Positions 33,145 through 39,880 of a DNA stretch of 39,880 bases are shown here, piece by piece. How positions within the stretch are numbered: position 1 is the stretch's first letter; each line of letters begins with the position of its first letter. The translations under genes were made by a program, and so were the position numbers. This DNA is from RUG11867 sp964553435. GTDB taxonomy: Bacteria; Bacillota_I; Bacilli_A; RF39; UBA660. The notes beneath the pieces were generated by a model that saw only the letters and a program-made list of their open reading frames with translations, made no database searches and was not told where the DNA came from. The DNA lies in assembly GCA_964553435.1 (NCBI GenBank), contig CAZKKM010000002.1, positions 1-39,880 of the forward strand, in the 5' to 3' direction.

Positions 33145-34641
33145 ATGAAGACATTCAAAAGTCTATTACTTGTAGCAGCCACATCGGCATGCTTTGTTGC
33201 GGGAGTCGATGCCGCCTCACTGAAGGTTGGCGATGCTCAGGCCATGGCCGGTACCGAAAAAAATGCGATCAAAATAACGATTTCAGACGATGATCTCGTT
33301 TCTTATAATAAAGTGGAGTTTCAATTGAGCATATCGAACACTTTCTATGCTCAGATCGAAAATGTCCAACCGGCTTCTGGTACTGGTCTCGCATATACTC
33401 CGACGACTCTGAACGACATCACCACCTATGCTTTCGATGCTGGAGAAGCCACACTCAACGAAGGAGAACTCGGAACGATCACATTCAAGACGAGTGTATC
33501 GATGGATAACAACGTACAGATTACACCTGTCAATGTCAAGTTTTATAAAAAAGAGGATGGTTCTTTCGCTTCTCCCGGCGACTCTGGAGTCAAAGCTATA
33601 GCGGGAACGATCAAATACGAGCGCCCCAAATCCTCAGAAGCTGCACTGACTGGTCTCGTACCGAGTGCCGGAACATTGAGCCCAGCTTTCGATAGTACGA
33701 TCACCGAATATAAAATACAAATCAAAGATACGTTGAACACTTTGCGTTTCACAGCCACACCGTGCACTGGAGCTCAAGTTTCGGGCGATACAGTCTTGAG
33801 AGATATCAAAATGGGGGAGACGACTGCAGAAATTACAGTCACTGCCGAAGATGGAGAGACGACTAACAAATATAAAATAACTGTCGTTCGCGGAGAAATA
33901 GCCGAACCGAGTGCCTATCTCAAGGACCTTTTAATAAACAACGTCGGCATGACTCTAAGTCCTACATTCGATTCCAAGAACAACAAATACACAGTTCAAG
34001 TGGGCAAAGACATAGATAAACTCGACTTCAAATACGAGCTCGAAGATCCCATGGCCAATGTCGAAATCGCCGGCAACGAAGCATTCGCAATAGGAAAGAA
34101 CATTGTCACGATTACAGTTACGAGTTCCGATGAAAAAGAAACTCAAGTATACGAAGTAGCCGTCATCAAAGAAGATAAAGACGACTCTGCCGCACCGACC
34201 ACACCAGAAAATCCGAGCGACGATAAAGACAAGAAAAATAACGTTTGGTTGATCGTCATCATAGTCGCAGTTATATTGGCCATCGTCACGGGAGTGACAA
34301 TCGTACTTTTCAAAAAGAAAAAGAAAAAATCATCTAAAAAAGACGACGAAACCAAATTGCCGTTAAAGAGGAGAGCTGGTTCTGAGAAGACCGTCGAAAT
34401 CGACACAGTTGCCGAAAGACCACGTCATGCGGCCATAGAGGAAACACCGGAAGAAAAATCACCTGCCGGAAAAGATTATGACGACGATGAAAGTATCACA
34501 GAAATACTCAAATCGGAACTCTACGAAGATGACAAAACTCAACGGTTCGATCGCGATGAATTCGAAGATTTGAAGCATAAAATCTACGATGAAGAAGAAC
34601 TCGATCAAACTAAAGAATTCAATTTCAAAGATTTCGAATAA
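33145..34641 (+). CDS. Surface protein: cohesin-like and two cadherin-like domains, membrane helix, acidic cytoplasmic tail
   Basis: This 498-residue type I membrane protein has a signal peptide (1-24, ending V-D-A-A). A beta-rich cohesin-like domain runs to about residue 150. Two cadherin-like beta-sandwich repeats follow, each with the pattern L-S-P-x-F-D-S and T-I-T-E-Y-K-I or N-N-K-Y-T-V. Next come a short Pro/Asp linker, a membrane helix (367-389) and a Lys-rich stop. The 100-residue acidic tail contains two similar motifs, D-K-T465-Q-R-F and D-Q-T489-K-E-F. AAAAGGAGAAT precedes the ATG 15 bp after hemW, so the two may be co-transcribed. Role probably adhesion or signalling (inference). 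Confidence 0.78.
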   Translation: MKTFKSLLLVAATSACFVAGVDAASLKVGDAQAMAGTEKNAIKITISDDDLVSYNKVEFQLSISNTFYAQIENVQPASGTGLAYTPTTLNDITTYAFDAGEATLNEGELGTITFKTSVSMDNNVQITPVNVKFYKKEDGSFASPGDSGVKAIAGTIKYERPKSSEAALTGLVPSAGTLSPAFDSTITEYKIQIKDTLNTLRFTATPCTGAQVSGDTVLRDIKMGETTAEITVTAEDGETTNKYKITVVRGEIAEPSAYLKDLLINNVGMTLSPTFDSKNNKYTVQVGKDIDKLDFKYELEDPMANVEIAGNEAFAIGKNIVTITVTSSDEKETQVYEVAVIKEDKDDSAAPTTPENPSDDKDKKNNVWLIVIIVAVILAIVTGVTIVLFKKKKKKSSKKDDETKLPLKRRAGSEKTVEIDTVAERPRHAAIEETPEEKSPAGKDYDDDESITEILKSELYEDDKTQRFDRDEFEDLKHKIYDEEELDQTKEFNFKDFE

Positions 34642-34647
34642 TACTGA

Positions 34648-34672
34648 AACTTTCTATCACAGAAAGTTTTTT
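34648..34672 (+). terminator. Terminator of the cadherin-like gene
   Basis: Perfect 8-bp stem AACTTTCT/AGAAAGTT with loop ATCAC, then TTTT. Confidence 0.88.
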
Positions 34673-34692
34673 CTTGTTCGATTTCTATGAAC

Positions 34693-34729
34693 AATAAAAC
34701 TTCGCCTATAAAGGACGAAGTATTTTATT
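34693..34729 (-). terminator. Terminator of the XRE regulator
   Basis: Long stem (AATAAAA plus CTTCG with CGAAG plus TATTTTATT) around an 11-base loop, just past the stop of the minus-strand regulator. T-rich on both sides, so it may act in both directions. Confidence 0.75.
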
Positions 34730-34734
34730 ATGTG

Positions 34735-35031
34735 CTATTCTTCGATGCCCATTTCCTCGAGTTCCTTGCTGATATCCTCTTTGACGAACAATTCTATCGG
34801 TATATCGAGTCTCAAAGACAGATAATAAAGTACACCCAAAGAGAAAGTTTGATTGACCTTTTCGGACTCGATATTTGCGATGAATCCTCTCGAAAATGTG
34901 GAATCTGTGCTCAATTGCTCTTGAGTAATATGTCTGTATTTTCTAAAAAGTTTGAGTCTCTTAGAAGCTAGTTTATATATATAACTGATATCGTTCTTAT
35001 CCATGAGATTAGCCCGCTTTCTATCATTCAT
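34735..35031 (-). CDS. XRE-family transcriptional regulator
   Basis: This 98-residue protein is a single HTH_3/cro-like domain: L-F-R-K-Y-R-H-I-T-Q-E-Q-L-S, S-R-G-F-I-A-N-I-E-S-E-K-V-N (recognition helix), L-Y-Y-L-S-L-R-L-D-I-P-I-E-L-F, then an acidic tail. ATG 35031 has no ribosome site and lies under a possible minus-strand -10 (TGT-TAAAAT, 35029-35037), so ATG 35004 may be the true start. It is divergent from the large surface-protein gene and could control it. Confidence 0.82.
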   Translation of the reverse strand: MNDRKRANLMDKNDISYIYKLASKRLKLFRKYRHITQEQLSTDSTFSRGFIANIESEKVNQTFSLGVLYYLSLRLDIPIELFVKEDISKELEEMGIEE

Positions 35032-35089
35032 TTTAACAGTAAAGCCTCGCGAAATATGTCAGTATATAGTTGCATTTTTGGAAATTGTA

Positions 35090-35099
35090 NNNNNNNNNN
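35090..35099. other. Assembly gap (10 N)
   Basis: Ten undetermined bases, typical of a scaffold join of unknown true length. It covers the expected -35 box of the next gene. Confidence 0.98.
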
Positions 35100-35109
35100 A
35101 AAAATTGAG

Positions 35110-35124
35110 TGTGATATAATCACA
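35110..35124 (+). repeat. Palindrome over the -10 box of the surface-protein gene (candidate operator)
   Basis: TGTGAT-ATA-ATCACA, a perfect 15-bp dyad containing the TATAAT -10 box (35115-35120), which also has TGA before it (extended -10). Confidence 0.55.
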
Positions 35125-35143
35125 ATAGACTAGGAGAACACAT

Positions 35144-37144
35144 ATGGATTTAAAAACAAAACGAACGATACATTTGTTGTTAGGAATTGCTTCGTTTATG
35201 ACGATTGTCATAATCAGTACGATATCGTATGCTTACTTCACTACGACAACCACGACTGAAAAACAAGAGGGAGTTTTAACCACTGGAGTGGCAAAAGTCC
35301 GCTTTGCCGATGGCAACCCAGGATTTATGAAAGAACTAAAATTTGGAGAATCTGCCACCAAGACCTTTACGATAGAAAACACCGGCACAATAGATACTTA
35401 TGTGACACTTCACTGGATGGATCTCGTAAACACATATTTGCCGGGAAGTCTCACATATTCTTTAGAATATCGAGAAATCGGCGAAGAAGATTATCAAAAT
35501 ATAATCGACAATGAGCCATTGCCCATAAGCGAAGTGCCAACTAGTGCAATCTTGGCCGAAAATTTGCCCATCTCCAACGGTAAATCGTACGAATATAACC
35601 TGATAGTCACTTTGAATAACTTAAAAGACATAGATCAAACCCAAGACTTGAGTGCCCACTTCAACACAAAATTCGATATCACCGAAGTTGGAAAAGAAAA
35701 CTCTTTCGGTATCACCTTCGATGCGAACGGAGGAACTGTGAAAACGAGTGGAAAACGAATTCCTCTTACAGCCAAAACGTACGGTCCTCTGCCGACCGCG
35801 ACGAGAGAATATTACAAGTTTAAAGGCTGGTATACCGATTCTATTGCAGGAACTCAAATACTCGAAGAAAGTGAAATAGAAGACTATCGCGATCGCACAG
35901 TTTATGCTCATTGGGAAATCGTCGGCAAAGTACCTACGATAATCGCAGCCATGGATGCTGGAACATCGCCTCCATTCGTCGAGCCCAAGGAACCTATTTA
36001 TGCCAATACTTCTCCCATATTGAATGTCGGAACAGAAGTCGTTCCCATGAATATAATCGCAAAAAACCCTTCATCATACTTTAACGAATCCGGCACCACA
36101 AACATAATTACATATTCACCGCATAGTAATAAATATGCTTCAAATGGAAAGATAGATTTAAAGGCTTTAGTCTCAGAGAAAAAAGGAGTGGCCTTATGTT
36201 ATGATATAAAATTTACATTTAAAGATGCCACAATAACTACAATGTATGTATTTTTAAACGGCGCTGAATTATTGCAAGTTAATGGCGAACGCACCGGGTG
36301 CATAGGTTTGGGAGAGATTTCTCAAGATGATGAGATTTCAATCATAGTAGGAAATATAAGCAGTACAAGATTTTATATGCATTCTGAAGACCAATTGGAA
36401 TTTCACTTGCAAGAAGCCGAAGTTTACGATGATTCGGGAATATACTCTCTCGAAGACAACGATGGCCCTAGTTACTATTTTAGAGGAAACGTTAACGATA
36501 ATTACGTTTCGTTCGCTGGGTTTTATTGGAGAGTAGTTCGCATAAATGGAGATGGTTCGGTACGATTGATGTACGACGGGACGAGTGCCCATTTGAACGA
36601 CGAAGAGAGCGATGACAGAATAATCAAGGACTCGAGAGTCATATTCAACAATTCGTATAATAATTTAGACACTTGGTATGAAAATAACCTAAAAGACTAC
36701 GAAGCTATGCTCGAAACAGGGAATTTTTGTGAGGACGGAGGAGCCGGCTTGCGATTTATGGTAGACACATCCGCGGCCGCGACTGCGGTTTTGAATCCGG
36801 TTCCTACATTTAAGTGTCCGAGCCTTTTGAACGATAAAAAGGTCGGTTTTATAACCGCGGATGAAATTGTAGCCGCGGGAAGTGGTAAAGCCAAAACTGT
36901 AAATACCAATTATTATTTACATAAAGGATTCTATTATTGGACGGGTAGTCCGCGAAGCGGAACCAATCCACAACGTTATTTCTTTGTCGATTATAATGGT
37001 CAACTTCATAATGGAACCATCACAGCATCATTTTACGTAGTTCCAGTAATAAACATCAAAAAAGACATCGCCAAAAACTTCGTCGGAAACGGGACTTTAT
37101 CTAATCCATACCGTATCGAAGAAGCATCCGCTGCAGGCGAATAA
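35144..37144 (+). CDS. Large surface protein: TasA-like N-terminus, InlB B-repeat, C-terminal FYWRVVR domain
   Basis: This 666-residue protein has a signal segment (8-30) ending I-S-Y-A. A TasA/camelysin-like domain follows to about 180 (K-T-F-T-I-E-N-T-G-T-I-D). An InlB B-repeat/Listeria-Bacteroides repeat spans about 188-258 (F-D-A-N-G-G-T, F-K-G-W-Y-T-D, V-Y-A-H-W). A spacer comes next, then a C-terminal domain from about 435 with F-A-G-F-Y-W-R-V-V-R-I-N-G-D-G-S-V-R-L. It ends G-N-G-T-L-S-N-P-Y-R-I-E, a pattern I associate with surface proteins of uncultured gut Firmicutes. No sorting signal is seen. TAGGAGAAC precedes the ATG. Bases about 36050-36420 look more AT-rich than the rest. Confidence 0.75.
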   Translation: MDLKTKRTIHLLLGIASFMTIVIISTISYAYFTTTTTTEKQEGVLTTGVAKVRFADGNPGFMKELKFGESATKTFTIENTGTIDTYVTLHWMDLVNTYLPGSLTYSLEYREIGEEDYQNIIDNEPLPISEVPTSAILAENLPISNGKSYEYNLIVTLNNLKDIDQTQDLSAHFNTKFDITEVGKENSFGITFDANGGTVKTSGKRIPLTAKTYGPLPTATREYYKFKGWYTDSIAGTQILEESEIEDYRDRTVYAHWEIVGKVPTIIAAMDAGTSPPFVEPKEPIYANTSPILNVGTEVVPMNIIAKNPSSYFNESGTTNIITYSPHSNKYASNGKIDLKALVSEKKGVALCYDIKFTFKDATITTMYVFLNGAELLQVNGERTGCIGLGEISQDDEISIIVGNISSTRFYMHSEDQLEFHLQEAEVYDDSGIYSLEDNDGPSYYFRGNVNDNYVSFAGFYWRVVRINGDGSVRLMYDGTSAHLNDEESDDRIIKDSRVIFNNSYNNLDTWYENNLKDYEAMLETGNFCEDGGAGLRFMVDTSAAATAVLNPVPTFKCPSLLNDKKVGFITADEIVAAGSGKAKTVNTNYYLHKGFYYWTGSPRSGTNPQRYFFVDYNGQLHNGTITASFYVVPVINIKKDIAKNFVGNGTLSNPYRIEEASAAGE

Positions 37145-37152
37145 AACTATTG

Positions 37153-37183
37153 AGTCAACCAAAAAAGGTTGACTTTGTTTTTT
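37153..37183 (+). terminator. Terminator of the large surface protein
   Basis: Perfect 8-bp stem AGTCAACC/GGTTGACT, loop AAAAAA, then TTGTTTTTT. The right arm contains the -35 of the rpsP promoter. Confidence 0.88.
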
Positions 37184-37197
37184 CTCTATGTTATCAT
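37169..37197 (+). promoter_or_regulatory. Promoter of rpsP-khpA, nested in the terminator
   Basis: TTGACT (37169-37174), 17-bp spacer, TATCAT (37192-37197) preceded by TGT (extended -10). Confidence 0.75.
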
Positions 37198-37222
37198 CTT
37201 TATGACGAATGGAGGGATTATT

Positions 37223-37498
37223 ATGGCAGTCAAATTGAGACTCAAAAGAATGGGAGCTAAGGCTAAACCTTTCTATAGAATTGTCGCGGCCGACTCGAGA
37301 AGTCCTAGAGATGGTAGATTTATCGAAGTAGTAGGTACATACAATCCTATCGGTAAAGAAGACCAAGTTAAAATCGATGAAGAGAAGGCTCTCAAATGGC
37401 TCAAAAATGGTGCTCAACCTACTGATACAGTCAGAAATATATTGAGTGCGAATGGAACATGGGCTAAATTCAAATCGACAAAAAAAGAGGAAAAATAG
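37223..37498 (+). CDS. rpsP: Small ribosomal subunit protein bS16
   Basis: This 91-residue protein has the bS16 signature: V-K-L-R-L-K-R-M-G, P-F-Y-R-I-V-A-A-D-S-R-S-P-R-D-G-R-F-I-E, and G-T-Y-N-P. It binds the 5' domain of 16S rRNA. GGAGGG before ATG 37223 sets the start. khpA follows after three bases. Confidence 0.97.
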   Translation: MAVKLRLKRMGAKAKPFYRIVAADSRSPRDGRFIEVVGTYNPIGKEDQVKIDEEKALKWLKNGAQPTDTVRNILSANGTWAKFKSTKKEEK

Positions 37499-37501
37499 TT
37501 C

Positions 37502-37750
37502 ATGGATACGGTTATAGAATTTGCTACGACACTCGTCGAAGGCTTGGTAAAAAATAAAGACATCGTCAAAGTTCAAGATTTTACTGACGACGATGGTGTA
37601 CCTATTTTGGAAATAATCGTTCACAATGACGATATGAGCACAGTCATCGGTAAATCTGGTGCAACTGTAAAAGCCATAAGGACACTTATAAATGCATGTG
37701 CCTACAAACAGAATTTACCTAAAATCAAAGTGAATGTCGATTCCATATAG
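37502..37750 (+). CDS. khpA: KH-domain RNA-binding protein KhpA
   Basis: This 82-residue single KH domain contains the G-K-S-G form of GxxG in V-I-G-K-S-G-A-T-V-K-A-I-R-T-L. KhpA pairs with KhpB (Jag/EloR) to bind RNA and influence cell elongation. Adjacency to rpsP is very conserved; the usual followers rimM, trmD and rplS are not here. Confidence 0.93.
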   Translation: MDTVIEFATTLVEGLVKNKDIVKVQDFTDDDGVPILEIIVHNDDMSTVIGKSGATVKAIRTLINACAYKQNLPKIKVNVDSI

Positions 37751-37773
37751 AAGATCTGAAAGGATCTTTTTTT
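37751..37773 (+). terminator. Terminator of rpsP-khpA
   Basis: Stem AAGATC/GATCTT with loop TGAAAG, then a T run. Confidence 0.85.
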
Positions 37774-37776
37774 CTA

Positions 37777-37806
37777 TTTACAAATCTAACCGCGATGATA
37801 TATAAT
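37777..37806 (+). promoter_or_regulatory. Promoter of rarA
   Basis: TTTACA (37777-37782), 18-bp spacer, TATAAT (37801-37806). Confidence 0.7.
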
Positions 37807-37830
37807 TGGTGTGTTTAAGGAGATGACGAG

Positions 37831-39162
37831 ATGAACAATTTATTCGACCAAAATGAAGACAACATGTACGGATATAAACCTTTGGCCGACCGCATGCGTC
37901 CGACGACACTCGATGAGTTTTATGGCCAAGAAGAAATAGTCGGTAAGAATTCTCCTATTCGCAAGATGATCGAAACGGACAACATCACATCTATGATTTT
38001 TTGGGGACCACCAGGAGTAGGGAAGACGACCCTCGCTCACATCATCGCTCATGAAACTCATTCTGCGTTTCACACTCTTTCTGCCGTCACAGCTGGTGTC
38101 AAAGAAATCAAAGAGATGATAGAGATTGCCAAGTATAATAGAAATCTAGGAAAGAAGACGATTTGCTTTGTCGATGAAATTCATCGTTTTAATAAAAGTC
38201 AGCAAGATGCGTTTTTGCCTCACGTCGAAAACGGCAATATCATATTGATAGGAGCGACGACTGAGAATCCTTCCTTCGAAGTCAATTCGGCATTGTTGTC
38301 TCGCAGCAAAGTTTACGTCCTGAAGAGTCTGTCTTCCAAGGAAATTCTGGGCATTTTGAAAAGGGCGCTTTCCACAATTCCGGAATATTCGAATGTCGTC
38401 TGTGACGAAGAATCACTCAAAATAATCGCATCCGCAGCCGGAGGAGATGCTAGAGCAGGGCTCAACACCTTGGAAAATGTCATCAATATGATACCTATAA
38501 AAAAGAAAAAGCGAAATATCACCAAAGATATTTTGGAGCAATCCATACAAAGTAAAATTTTTCTCTATGACAAAAATGGTGAAGAACACTACAATCTCAT
38601 TTCTGCTCTTCACAAATCGATGCGCAACAGCGATCCTGACGCAGCACTATACTACCTTGCTCGCATGCTCGAAGCCGGAGAAAATCCTCTTTATATTGCT
38701 CGTCGCCTCATTAGATTTGCTTCGGAAGATGTCGGCCTTGCCAATCCAAATGCTCTCGTACAAGCGACGAGCACATACTCTGCTTGTCACTATAATGGCA
38801 TGCCCGAATGCAACGTCAACCTCGCTCAACTTGTCGTTTACTTGAGTCTCAGTCCGAAATCCAACTCCCTTTATGAAGCTTACATGGCCGTCGCCGCGGA
38901 CGCGAAAAGAACTTTAGACGAAAAAGTTCCGATGCACTTGCGAAATGCTGTCACAAAATTGGATGCCGAACTTGGTAATGGCAAAGGTTATAAATATGCT
39001 CACGATTATGAATATAAGATAACCGATATGACTTGTCTGCCGGAAAAATTGAAAAACCAAAAATATTATAAACCGACCACCAGTGGACAAGAAAAAAATT
39101 TTGCCGAAATCTTAAAACGAGTAGAAGAAATAAAGAAAAAAAGTGATTCTCATAAAATATAA
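37831..39162 (+). CDS. rarA: Replication-associated recombination protein RarA (MgsA)
   Basis: This 443-residue AAA+ ATPase of the clamp-loader-like RarA/WRNIP1 family acts at stalled forks. Walker A is G-P-P-G-V-G-K-T (59-66), Walker B is C-F-V-D-E-I-H-R (112-119), and sensor 1 is G-A-T-T-E-N-P-S-F. The C-terminal tetramerisation region is present (A-L-Y-Y-L-A-R-M-L-E-A-G-E-N-P, R-L-I-R-F-A-S-E-D-V-G). Length is normal. AAGGAG lies before the ATG. Confidence 0.96.
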   Translation: MNNLFDQNEDNMYGYKPLADRMRPTTLDEFYGQEEIVGKNSPIRKMIETDNITSMIFWGPPGVGKTTLAHIIAHETHSAFHTLSAVTAGVKEIKEMIEIAKYNRNLGKKTICFVDEIHRFNKSQQDAFLPHVENGNIILIGATTENPSFEVNSALLSRSKVYVLKSLSSKEILGILKRALSTIPEYSNVVCDEESLKIIASAAGGDARAGLNTLENVINMIPIKKKKRNITKDILEQSIQSKIFLYDKNGEEHYNLISALHKSMRNSDPDAALYYLARMLEAGENPLYIARRLIRFASEDVGLANPNALVQATSTYSACHYNGMPECNVNLAQLVVYLSLSPKSNSLYEAYMAVAADAKRTLDEKVPMHLRNAVTKLDAELGNGKGYKYAHDYEYKITDMTCLPEKLKNQKYYKPTTSGQEKNFAEILKRVEEIKKKSDSHKI

Positions 39163-39175
39163 AACATGCTAAAAT
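39147..39175 (+). promoter_or_regulatory. Possible promoter of the CYTH gene
   Basis: TTCTCA (39147-39152), 17-bp spacer, TAAAAT (39170-39175) preceded by TGC. It overlaps the rarA 3' end. Confidence 0.5.
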
Positions 39176-39197
39176 ATACATGAAAGAAGGATATTTT

Positions 39198-39761
39198 ATG
39201 AACGATGATTATTTCGAAAATGAAATCAAAGTATTGGATGTATCTCCTGAAATAATATGCAACAAATTGGATTCGATGGGAGCAAAAAAGGTCTTCGATG
39301 ATGATAGAGTTTTTACCACTTTTGATAGCCAAACAGAATCTTATCTTGCCAAGGACATTTTGATTCGCCTAACCGAAGAAGAAAAACTAAAACTTAGCAT
39401 CAGCACCGATACATCTAAATCATCGACTGGCGAAAAACGAACTATCAAAGTATTTGTCAGCAGAAAAAAGGAAATGATCGACTTTTTTGCGGTTCTCGGT
39501 ATAGAAGCTGTTGCCGAAGTGAAATCTCACAGAACTTCCTATGAACTTACCACCTCGAAAGGAATTGTCGACTTCGATCTCGACACATTTCCTCTGATCG
39601 GCTCCTTTTTGGAAATCGATTTGGAAAACATGGACAGACCTCTCGATGAATATTTAAAAGAACTTGGTTTAGAAAATAACAGAATAGTAAACTGTGGAAC
39701 AGAACAGATTTATGGCATGTATGGTTATGATTATTACAAAGAATTTAGTATCAAAAAATGA
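39198..39761 (+). CDS. CYTH-domain protein (triphosphate tunnel metalloenzyme-like)
   Basis: This 187-residue protein starts with the ExExK signature as E-N-E-I-K-V-L-D-V. Alternating strands rich in acidic and basic residues follow (I-L-I-R-L, R-T-I-K-V-F-V, I-V-D-F-D-L-D, F-L-E-I-D-L). CYTH enzymes hydrolyse triphosphates such as tripolyphosphate or ThTP, or make cAMP; the activity here is unknown. ATG 39198 follows AAGGA by seven bases; ATG 39180 is in frame but lacks a site. Confidence 0.8.
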   Translation: MNDDYFENEIKVLDVSPEIICNKLDSMGAKKVFDDDRVFTTFDSQTESYLAKDILIRLTEEEKLKLSISTDTSKSSTGEKRTIKVFVSRKKEMIDFFAVLGIEAVAEVKSHRTSYELTTSKGIVDFDLDTFPLIGSFLEIDLENMDRPLDEYLKELGLENNRIVNCGTEQIYGMYGYDYYKEFSIKK

Positions 39762-39787
39762 GTGAACAATCACTCGTTTTTGTTTTG
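39760..39787 (+). terminator. Terminator of the CYTH gene
   Basis: Stem GAGTGA/TCACTC with loop ACAA, then GTTTTTGTTTT. The last 93 bases of the window hold no recognised feature. Confidence 0.8.
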
Positions 39788-39880
39788 CCTACAGATGATT
39801 TCTCGCCTTTTTTGGCAAATAGCCGTAATTGACGAACTTTCGTAGAGAAAGGGGATTGGAATAGCAAAAAAAGTCCGATA

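Noticed and set aside
35029..35040. Leaderless start of the XRE regulator at 35031
   Set aside because: A possible -10 overlaps this ATG, which would place the transcript start inside the gene. ATG 35004 remains possible, so the start is uncertain and not claimed as leaderless.
1..39880. CRISPR array, tRNA or rRNA genes
   Set aside because: No regularly spaced repeats, tRNA cloverleaf or conserved rRNA sequence was recognised on either strand by eye.
39788..39880. Riboswitch or start of a next gene at the right edge
   Set aside because: There is only 93 bp, without a clear conserved motif, start codon context or full hairpin set.

Overview
The window reads as a chromosomal segment of a low-GC Gram-positive bacterium of the class Bacilli, probably one of the uncultured, genome-reduced gut lineages (RF39-like; a guess from gene style, not shown directly). 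Evidence: Bacillus-type neighbours sirA-yneF; the replication-restart/helicase-loading pair dnaB-dnaI; the order rpsT (reversed) / spoIIP / small membrane protein / lepA / hemW; recA near rny; a MurT/GatD-like pair; and TasA-like, prepilin-like and InlB-repeat surface proteins. TGA works as a stop codon (for example in add and miaB), so the standard bacterial code applies. Genes are dense, and almost all intergenic gaps carry recognisable sigma-A promoters or Rho-independent terminators. A run of 10 N at 35090-35099 marks a scaffold join, so the sequence is a draft, probably metagenome-derived.

Layout. 1-2713: 3' part of a transglutaminase-like protein, SirA (DnaA inhibitor), YneF and a 5'-nucleotidase-like HAD protein. 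2715-6542 (minus strand): purine salvage pair deoD-add, and a MurT/GatD-like pair whose GatD subunit has lost its catalytic Cys and His. 6721-14214: recA, then three tandem paralogs of an unrecognised family with a sigma-region-4-like helix-turn-helix, yebC, an orphan gene and rny. 14257-21085: small membrane protein, dnaB, dnaI, a WG-repeat envelope protein, miaB, a membrane protein and a DUF421 protein. 21396-24146: SPOR-like protein, radC, mreC, short mreD and a TasA-like protein. 24433-28135: a minimal alaS, a prepilin-like protein, and (minus strand) a secreted transglutaminase and rpsT. 28253-33129: spoIIP, a YqxA-position protein, lepA, an HD-domain protein and hemW. 33145-37144: cadherin-like membrane protein, XRE regulator, and a large TasA/InlB-type surface protein. 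37223-39787: rpsP, khpA, rarA and a CYTH protein.

Themes. Replication initiation (sirA, dnaB, dnaI) and genome maintenance (recA, radC, rarA) are well represented. recA and the radC operon share a composite upstream element with exact internal spacing, which suggests co-regulation. SirA and SpoIIP imply sporulation or a relic of it, but the gpr gene usual next to spoIIP is absent. The most unusual items are the tandem HTH paralogs between recA and rny, the catalytically degenerate GatD, the AlaRS lacking two modules, the shared recA/radC element, and a perfect palindrome over the -10 of the large surface-protein gene, which lies beside a divergent XRE regulator.
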